From the NCBI GenBank assembly GCA_903893625.1, contig CAITND010000050.1:1-51343 (forward strand): DNA of 51,343 bases, written 5' to 3'. This DNA is from an uncultured Oscillatoriales cyanobacterium (GTDB taxonomy: Bacteria; Cyanobacteriota; Cyanobacteriia; Cyanobacteriales; Microcoleaceae). The position numbers and the translations under genes are program-made. Under the pieces are notes generated by a model. That model searched no databases, had not been told where the DNA came from, and saw only the letters and a list, made by a program, of their open reading frames with translations. How positions within the stretch are numbered: position 1 is the stretch's first letter; each line of letters begins with the position of its first letter. This document shows, piece by piece, positions 45,278 through 51,343 of the stretch.

Positions 45278-46637
45278 CGAATTCTCGAATCAGTTTTTGA
45301 TTTAATTTTCCCTGGGAATTGCGAGGTAATTGTTCTAAAATAATCCATAATTTAGGATGTTTAAATTTAGATAATTTTCCGATAATTGCCTGTTGTAATT
45401 CCACCAGAGAAACCTGTTCAAAGCCAGGAACATAGACCGCAACCACGATTTCACCCCAGTATTGATCCGGTTTTCCAATCACACAAATATCTTCAACTAA
45501 ACCCGTAGAACGAATCACCATTTCTACTTCGGAAGGAAATACATTCTCTCCCCCAGTAATAATTTTATTACTTTGTCTCCCCACTAATGTTAAATATCCC
45601 TGTTCATCCCAATAGCCTAAATCATCGGGTGTGAAACAATTAATCCGCAATTGAGGATCAAAATTCTCCTGATAATATCCTAACATTAAAGAATCGGATT
45701 TAATCCTAATTATTCCCGATTGATTGGTTTTTAATTCTTCTTCGTTTTCATTATAAATTTTAATTTTAGCATGGGGTAAAATATTGCCACAACTATTATT
45801 TCCCTGTAAAAAATCCGAAGGTTTTAAAGTAACAATTTGGGAGGCGGTTTCTGTCATTCCATAGGTTAATGCTAGGGGAATTTGATGTAAACGACTTTGT
45901 TCTAATAAGTCTAGCCAAGGCGGTGCCCCTCCTAATAATATTACCTGAAATTGAGATAACCAATGGGTTAAGGATGGATGTTGTAATAAACGGTGCAGTT
46001 GGGTAGGAACTAAGGAGATAAAATAGTTAGTAGGATTAAAATTAATCCAGTCTTCTGCTTCTACCGTTTTAAAGGATGTGATGATGAATTCTCCATCTGT
46101 TAAAAGCGATCGCATCCACTGCATTAATCCGCTAACATGATAAAGCGGTAAAGTACAAAAAGAATGAATAACAGACGTTTGAAAATACTGTTTAACGCCT
46201 TGAACTGAAGCCGTTAAAGTATCCCAAGTATGAACAGCAAACTTAATGTTTCCTGACGTTCCTCCGGTGGGAATCATAATCAAATCTTTGAGATTTTCAT
46301 GATGATAATTTAATCGATTTTGATAATCCGAGATTTGACCTTGAGATATTAATAAATTAGGTTGAACTAATTGATAAACTTGCATCCATTCCTGTTCTCC
46401 CCATTGGGGATTACATAAAAAAACAGGACATTTTGCTGTCACCGCAGCCACAAAAGCCGATAAGAATAAAATAGGGTCAGATTCTGAGATTAAAATTTTA
46501 GGATAATTTTTATTTGAGTTAATCCATTGATTGATATTTTGTAAATGAGTTTTAGAAATATCTATTAAACGGTCTTTATTGTTTAAAATTAACCTATTTT
46601 GAATTTTATCAATTAGATTCATATTTAACCGTTGCAA
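45255..46637 (-). CDS. menE: o-succinylbenzoate-CoA ligase MenE
   Basis: The 460-residue adenylate-forming enzyme has the P-loop MIPTGGTSGNIKF (about residues 122-134), the LTYGMTETASQ core motif, DLGYWDEQGYLTLVGRQSNKIITGGENVFPSEVE, and the terminal lysine in LPRNSQGKLNQK. It activates o-succinylbenzoate in the menaquinone/phylloquinone pathway; the neighbouring men genes support this over a general acyl-CoA ligase. menB, menC and menD are not in the window. Confidence 0.92.
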   Translation of the reverse strand: MQRLNMNLIDKIQNRLILNNKDRLIDISKTHLQNINQWINSNKNYPKILISESDPILFLSAFVAAVTAKCPVFLCNPQWGEQEWMQVYQLVQPNLLISQGQISDYQNRLNYHHENLKDLIMIPTGGTSGNIKFAVHTWDTLTASVQGVKQYFQTSVIHSFCTLPLYHVSGLMQWMRSLLTDGEFIITSFKTVEAEDWINFNPTNYFISLVPTQLHRLLQHPSLTHWLSQFQVILLGGAPPWLDLLEQSRLHQIPLALTYGMTETASQIVTLKPSDFLQGNNSCGNILPHAKIKIYNENEEELKTNQSGIIRIKSDSLMLGYYQENFDPQLRINCFTPDDLGYWDEQGYLTLVGRQSNKIITGGENVFPSEVEMVIRSTGLVEDICVIGKPDQYWGEIVVAVYVPGFEQVSLVELQQAIIGKLSKFKHPKLWIILEQLPRNSQGKLNQKLIREFVRDYQDQ

Positions 46638-46645
46638 CGTTTTCT

Positions 46646-46890
46646 GTAGGGGCGGGTTCCGTCAGAATATTTGATAATAACAAATAACCTAAATAAACCC
46701 GCCCCACCCCATAAAAAATCCCATTAATCGTTAATTTTTGCCTGGGGTCGGGGCGGGTTTAGATAGTTTTGGGGTGGGAATTTGAGATGGACTCGAACCC
46801 GCCCCTACGGGATTTTTATTTTTTATTTTGAGGGGCGGGTTTAGATAATTTTGGGGTGGGAATTTGAGATGGACTCGAACCCGCCCCTAC
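46646..46890. repeat. cluster of GGGGCGGG palindromes, tandemly duplicated
   Basis: This gap (355 bp between menE and the restriction gene) has a palindromic unit opening GTAGGGGCGGGTTCC at 46646. Two 59-bp near-identical copies follow at 46750-46808 and 46832-46890, each opening GGGGCGGGTTTAGATA and closing GAACCCGCCCCTAC. The 46891-46992 remainder is A/T-rich and probably carries the restriction gene's promoter. Confidence 0.88.
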
Positions 46891-46992
46891 ATTGTATCAT
46901 TTTTTTAATTATTCTCAAATATTGAACAATTTTATTTATAATTAGTGTATCCTAAAAATTAGGATAATCGTCAGCTTGAGGAACAATATCGA

Positions 46993-49900
46993 ATGAATGG
47001 CTTTACAACCTATCTCAAAGACATTGAAACTGACTTTCAAGCTGGAAACGCTACCGAACACACCCATCGCCCAGCTTTAAAAAAATTAATAGAATCTTTA
47101 ACTTCTAGCATTCGTGTTACTAATGAACCCAAACGAATCCAATGCGGTTCACCGGATTTTGTGATTACCCAAGGACAAATAGAAATCGGACATATTGAAG
47201 CCAAAGATATTGGTATATCCCTAAATAAAGTCGAAAAAACATCCCAAATGAGCCGTTATTTAAACGGGTTAGGGAATCTGATTTTAACGGATTATTTGGA
47301 ATTTCGCTGGTATGTCCGAGGAGAACATCGTTTAACCGCTTCTATTGCCACTATTGACAAGAAAAATAAACTCAAAATCAATCCAGAAGGTATTGAACAA
47401 ACAACTCAACTTTTTAACGAATTTCTACAAACAAAAACCCCAAAAGTTACAACTCCTAAAGAACTTGCAAAACGCATGGCAAGTTTAGCCCAATTAATTA
47501 GAGATGCGATCGCAACCGCTTTAAATGAACCCGATCAAGGAGGAATGTTAAAAGAACAATTAGAATCCTTTCAAAAAGTATTAATTCGAGATTTAACTAA
47601 AGTTCAATTTGCCGATATGTACGCCCAAACGATTTGTTATGGGTTATTTGCAGCCCGTTGTAATACTAATAATCTTGATAACTTTTCCAGAGAAAATGCA
47701 GCCTTTAGACTCCCTAAAACTAACCCATTTTTAAGGAGTATTTTCGGACAAATTGCCGGGCCAGATTTAGATGATCGGATTACTTGGGCGGTGGATACCT
47801 TAGCCACAATTCTCCAACAAACGGACATGGCAGAAATTCTTAAAGATTTTGGCAAGCGCACCCGCAGGGAAGATCCGGTAGTGCATTTTTATGAAACCTT
47901 TCTAGCAGAATATGACCCCAGAATGCGCGAATCACGGGGCGTTTATTATACCCCTGAACCTGTGGTTTCTTATATTGTTAATAGTGTGGATTATATTCTT
48001 AAAAATAAGTTTAATATTGCTAAAGGGTTAGCGGATTCTACAAAGATTAAAATTCCTAACCCGAAAGGTGAAGGAACAATAGACAGTCATCAAGTCTTAA
48101 TTCTTGATCCCGCCGTAGGAACTGGGACGTTTATGCACAGTGTTATTAATCATATTTATGATAATTTCAAAGCTCAAAAGGGGATGTGGTCAAGTTATGT
48201 CACGCAACATTTACTTCCCCGTTTATTTGGTTTTGAACTATTAATGGCTCCCTATACCGTAGCTCACATGAAATTAGGGTTACAATTACAAGAATTAGGC
48301 TATGATTTTAACTCCGATGAACGGTTAAGAATCTATTTAACTAATACTTTAGAAGAAGCATTTCAATTACAAGAACAAGTCCTTTCGTTTACAACTCGCC
48401 TCAAAGAAGAAGCGGAAAGTGCTAGAGAAATTAAACAAACACAACCTGTTATGGTGATTTTAGGTAATCCTCCTTATTCTGGACATTCAGTTAATACAGG
48501 AAATTGGATTAAAAATCTCTTAAAAGGTAAAGATACAATATCAAATTCTGCCACATCAAATTATTTTGAAGTTGACGGACAACCTTTAGGAGAACGTAAC
48601 CCGAAATGGTTAAATGATGATTATGTTAAATTTATTCGCTTTAGTCAGTGGAGAATAGAAACAACAGGTTATGGAATATTAGCTTTTATTACTAATCATG
48701 GATATTTAGATAATCCGACTTTTAGAGGAATGCGTCAAAGCTTAATGCAAACCTTTGATGAGATTTATGTTTTAGATTTACATGGAAATAGTAAGAAAAA
48801 AGAAGTCTGTCCTGATGGTTCACCCGATAAAAATGTTTTTGATATTCAGCAAGGGGTAGCGATTGGAATTTTTGTTAAATATCAAGATAGTCCTCAAAAA
48901 ATAGCAACGGTTTATCATTCTGATTTATGGGGAGTTCGAGAAGTTTATGAGGATAAGCAGTTAGTTGGAGGTAAGTATCATTGGTTAGCTGAAAATGATT
49001 TAAAATCTACCAATTGGGAAAAGTTAGAACCCAATACACCTTTTTATTTATTTAAACTTCAAAATGTTGATTTAAGAGTTGAATATGATCAAGCATGGAA
49101 GATTAACGACGTAATGAGCGTTAATGTTTTAGGTTTCCAAACCCATCGAGATCATTTTGCAATTGATTTTGAAGAAAAAAATATTACTAAAAGATTTCAA
49201 GAATTACGAGAATATAATTTATCTAATCAAGATTATGCCGATAAATATAATATTAATGATAATCCAGACTGGCAATTAGATAAAGTTCGTAAGATAATTC
49301 GTGCAGATAATGAATGGAAAGATAAAATAGTTATATGTTTATGTCGTCCTTTTGATTGGCGTTATTGTTACTATAGCGATGTAATAATCGATAGACCTAG
49401 ACGAGAATTAATCAATCATGTTTTAAAAAAAGATAATTTATGTCTATTACTCATTAGACAAATGCAAGATGCTATTCCATATTCTCATGTTTTAATATCT
49501 ACAGTTCCTGGAACTGATCGAGTATTTTCTTGTTCAAGAGGAGCCTCTACTTCTTTCTTCCTTTACCTCTACCCAACAGATACCCCAACCTTATTTGATC
49601 CCGAAACCACAAACGCACCCGGAGGACGGCGACCGAATTTAGATCCCGAATTTATTACTGATTTTTCCCATAAATTAAGATTAGAATTTATAACCGATGG
49701 TAAAGGAGATCAACAACAAACTTTCGGCCCAGAAGACATTTTTAACTATATTTATGCGGTGTTTCATGCTCCCACCTATCGCAGTCGTTATGCAGAATTT
49801 TTGAAAATTGATTTTCCCCGTGTTCCTTTAACCTCTAACCCGGAATTATTCTGGAAATTAACTCAAAAAGGCGATCGCTTAGTTAACCTTCATTTAATTA

Positions 49901-50232
49901 AAGAAACCGCTAAAGAAATTACAACCTATCCCCAACCTGGAGATAATAATATCGAGAAAATTCGCTATAGTGAACCCCAAAACCAAACATTAGGAAAAGT
50001 CTGGATTAACAAAACCCAATATTTTGAAGGAGTACCGCCGGAAGTTTGGAATTTCCAGGTCGGAGGTTATCAAGTCTGTCAAAAATGGTTAAAAGATCGA
50101 GTGGGGAGAATCTTAGATTATGATGATTTAACCCATTATCAAAATATTGTTGCTGCATTATCTGAAACAATGTTATTAATGCAGGAAATTGATCAAATTA
50201 TTGCTAAAAATGGCGGTTTTCCACTGCTGTAG
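46993..50232 (+). CDS. single-chain restriction-modification enzyme (type IIG/ISP-like)
   Basis: The 1079-residue protein combines a nuclease and a methyltransferase. The N-terminus has a PD-(D/E)xK site: SPDFVITQ with Asp55, then HIEAKD with Glu69-x-Lys71. The N6-adenine methyltransferase part shows the AdoMet loop ILDPAVGTGTFM (Asp about 372) and the catalytic NPPY at 492-495. The roughly 500 C-terminal residues are likely target recognition. Type ISP enzymes of the LlaBIII kind have a helicase-like domain between the two; I see none. GAGGAAC precedes the start. A HIP1 octamer in the gene suggests long residence. Confidence 0.87.
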   Translation: MNGFTTYLKDIETDFQAGNATEHTHRPALKKLIESLTSSIRVTNEPKRIQCGSPDFVITQGQIEIGHIEAKDIGISLNKVEKTSQMSRYLNGLGNLILTDYLEFRWYVRGEHRLTASIATIDKKNKLKINPEGIEQTTQLFNEFLQTKTPKVTTPKELAKRMASLAQLIRDAIATALNEPDQGGMLKEQLESFQKVLIRDLTKVQFADMYAQTICYGLFAARCNTNNLDNFSRENAAFRLPKTNPFLRSIFGQIAGPDLDDRITWAVDTLATILQQTDMAEILKDFGKRTRREDPVVHFYETFLAEYDPRMRESRGVYYTPEPVVSYIVNSVDYILKNKFNIAKGLADSTKIKIPNPKGEGTIDSHQVLILDPAVGTGTFMHSVINHIYDNFKAQKGMWSSYVTQHLLPRLFGFELLMAPYTVAHMKLGLQLQELGYDFNSDERLRIYLTNTLEEAFQLQEQVLSFTTRLKEEAESAREIKQTQPVMVILGNPPYSGHSVNTGNWIKNLLKGKDTISNSATSNYFEVDGQPLGERNPKWLNDDYVKFIRFSQWRIETTGYGILAFITNHGYLDNPTFRGMRQSLMQTFDEIYVLDLHGNSKKKEVCPDGSPDKNVFDIQQGVAIGIFVKYQDSPQKIATVYHSDLWGVREVYEDKQLVGGKYHWLAENDLKSTNWEKLEPNTPFYLFKLQNVDLRVEYDQAWKINDVMSVNVLGFQTHRDHFAIDFEEKNITKRFQELREYNLSNQDYADKYNINDNPDWQLDKVRKIIRADNEWKDKIVICLCRPFDWRYCYYSDVIIDRPRRELINHVLKKDNLCLLLIRQMQDAIPYSHVLISTVPGTDRVFSCSRGASTSFFLYLYPTDTPTLFDPETTNAPGGRRPNLDPEFITDFSHKLRLEFITDGKGDQQQTFGPEDIFNYIYAVFHAPTYRSRYAEFLKIDFPRVPLTSNPELFWKLTQKGDRLVNLHLIKETAKEITTYPQPGDNNIEKIRYSEPQNQTLGKVWINKTQYFEGVPPEVWNFQVGGYQVCQKWLKDRVGRILDYDDLTHYQNIVAALSETMLLMQEIDQIIAKNGGFPLL

Positions 50233-50268
50233 AAGCGATCGCTTAAAATTAATTAAATGGGTATGTGG

Positions 50269-50287
50269 AACAGGCATCTTGCCTGTT
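50269..50287. repeat. AACAGGCA hairpin
   Basis: AACAGGCA and TGCCTGTT form an 8-bp stem around TCT, shortly after the restriction gene. Confidence 0.7.
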
Positions 50288-50371
50288 AAGTGGGGTGTCG
50301 GGTGTTCCCTTCCTTCCCTGATGATATCAATAATAACAAAATTGTGATCATTTCTGTTATTGCTGGGGGTC

Positions 50372-50437
50372 AAAAACCCGGTTTCTATATCAATTTATTG
50401 CTGCATTACCTAGATTTGGAATAGAAACCGGGTTTTT
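50372..50437. terminator. AAAAACCCGGTTTCTAT inverted repeat, bidirectional terminator candidate
   Basis: AAAAACCCGGTTTCTAT (50372-50388) and its exact reverse complement (50421-50437) make a 17-bp stem around 32 nt. Each end has a run of A or T on one strand, so it could end transcription of both the restriction gene and the convergent TPR gene. Confidence 0.75.
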
Positions 50438-50454
50438 CGGTGGCGGTTAGTTAA

Positions 50455-51343
50455 TTAAAGTTGAGCAATCCTCCTTAATACATTTTGATATTCTGTTGTT
50501 TGTCCTTGTTGTTGATAGAGTTCTGCTGCTTTGCGTAAATCAACAATAGCTGCTTGTTTATTTCCTTTGTTAGCATAAGCATTGCCTCGGCTGTAGTAGG
50601 TTAAAGCATCATTAGGATTAAGTTGAATGGCTTGGTTGAAATCCGATATCGCTTTTTCATATTCTTTTAAGTTAAAGTAGGCAATGCCTCGGTTGCCGTA
50701 GGCATCAGGATCATTAGGATTAAGTTGAATCGCTCGGTTGTAATCCGATATCGCTTTTTCATATTCTTTTAAGTTTCCGTAGTCAATGCCTCGGTTGTAG
50801 TAGGCATCAGTATAATTAGGATTAAGTTGAATGGCTTGGTTGTAATCCGATATCGCTTTTTCATAAGCTTTTAAGTCAGAGTAGGCAATGCCTCGGTTGT
50901 TATAGGCTTCAACATAATTAGGATTAAGTTGAAGCGCTTGGTTGTAATCCGATATCGCTTTTTCATATTCTTTTAAGTCAGAGTAGGCATTGCCTCGGTT
51001 GTAGTAGGCATCAGCATCATTAGGATTAAGTTGAATGGCTTGGTTGTAATCCGATATCGCTTTTTCATATTCTTTTAAGTTTCTGTAGGCATTGCCTCGG
51101 TTGTAGTAGGCATCAGCCAAATTAGGATTAAGTTGAAGCACTTTGTTGTAATCCGATATCGCTTTTTCATATTCTTTTAACTTAAAGTAGGCATTGCCTC
51201 GGTTGCTGTAGGCTCCAGCCAAATTAGGATTAAGTTTAATCTCTTGGTTGAAATCCGATATCGCTTTTTCATAGTCTTTTAACTTAGAGTAGGCAATGCC
51301 TCGGTTGCTGTAGGCTCCAGCCAAATTAGGATTAAGTTGAATC
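50455..51343 (-). CDS. TPR-repeat protein (5' end beyond window)
   Basis: The visible 296 codons hold at least eight 34-residue TPR units of the form EKAISDYNQAIQLNPN..AYYNRGNAY..LKEY, then a divergent last unit and a capping helix (LYQQQGQTTEYQNVLRRIAQL). The DNA of the units is nearly identical, so they expanded recently. TPR proteins bind partner proteins or peptides; nothing here decides the partner. The gene runs off the window, so the true start is unknown. Confidence 0.85.
   Translation of the reverse strand, partial: IQLNPNLAGAYSNRGIAYSKLKDYEKAISDFNQEIKLNPNLAGAYSNRGNAYFKLKEYEKAISDYNKVLQLNPNLADAYYNRGNAYRNLKEYEKAISDYNQAIQLNPNDADAYYNRGNAYSDLKEYEKAISDYNQALQLNPNYVEAYNNRGIAYSDLKAYEKAISDYNQAIQLNPNYTDAYYNRGIDYGNLKEYEKAISDYNRAIQLNPNDPDAYGNRGIAYFNLKEYEKAISDFNQAIQLNPNDALTYYSRGNAYANKGNKQAAIVDLRKAAELYQQQGQTTEYQNVLRRIAQL

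Overview
The window looks like chromosomal DNA of a filamentous, non-heterocystous cyanobacterium of the Planktothrix/Oscillatoriales type. It carries a complete allophycocyanin core set (apcA, apcB, apcC), a Gap2-type glyceraldehyde-3-phosphate dehydrogenase, phylloquinone genes (menF, menA, menE), and a photosystem I accumulation factor. It also has frequent GCGATCGC (HIP1) octamers and many heptameric short tandem repeats typical of cyanobacteria. The genus is an inference from gene content and repeat style, not from a marker gene.

Layout. 1-1470: two CRISPR arrays with sibling 37-bp repeats, separated by about 800 bp of phage-like coding DNA; no cas genes are present. 1471-4512 (minus): polyamine ABC transporter genes potD-potB-potC. 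4588-12798 (minus): a probable lipid or aminoketone biosynthetic operon. In transcription order it is a fatty acyl-AMP ligase, an aspartyl-hydroxylase-like dioxygenase, a second fatty acyl-AMP ligase, an acyl carrier protein, an alpha-oxoamine synthase, and a B12-dependent radical SAM protein. 12821-13310: a probable IS200/IS605 relic. 13340-19299: two glycosyltransferases and an MFS exporter, with a two-gene ATPase/unknown module (14614-16494) that resembles anti-phage systems. 19911-24794: an SDR gene and argC, between which sits an inserted island. The island holds xisH, xisI, and a DUF262/HEPN pair. Copies of the SDR tail and an argC fragment flank it.

24891-31039 is mostly housekeeping: a glycosyltransferase/TPR protein, two fasciclin proteins, a degenerate metallo-beta-lactamase-fold protein, trpG/pabA, dgkA, ybeY, a DUF3285 protein, and the photosystem I factor. 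31380-33630: the apc operon. Its apcB-apcC gap holds a long hairpin and a structured RNA that I think is a stand-alone HEARO/omega-RNA-like element. 33814-39493: a large uncharacterised protein and an AAA/WD40 protein with two probable propellers. 39656-46637: gap2, thiL, menF, menA, a DoxX protein and menE. 46993-50232: a single-chain restriction-modification enzyme. The window ends inside a TPR gene.

Themes. Several kinds of intergenic repeat (GC-rich palindromes, a GTAGAGACG palindrome, 9-mers and heptamers) have entered coding sequences in frame, especially in the acyl-AMP ligase genes. Defence-related modules are dense: CRISPR, the ATPase pair, DUF262-HEPN, and the restriction enzyme. 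The best candidates for undescribed biology are the acyl-AMP ligase/ACP/oxoamine synthase operon, the ATPase pair at 14.6-16.5 kb, the DUF262-HEPN island, and the RNA in the apc operon. All functional calls are from reading the sequence; no database search was run.
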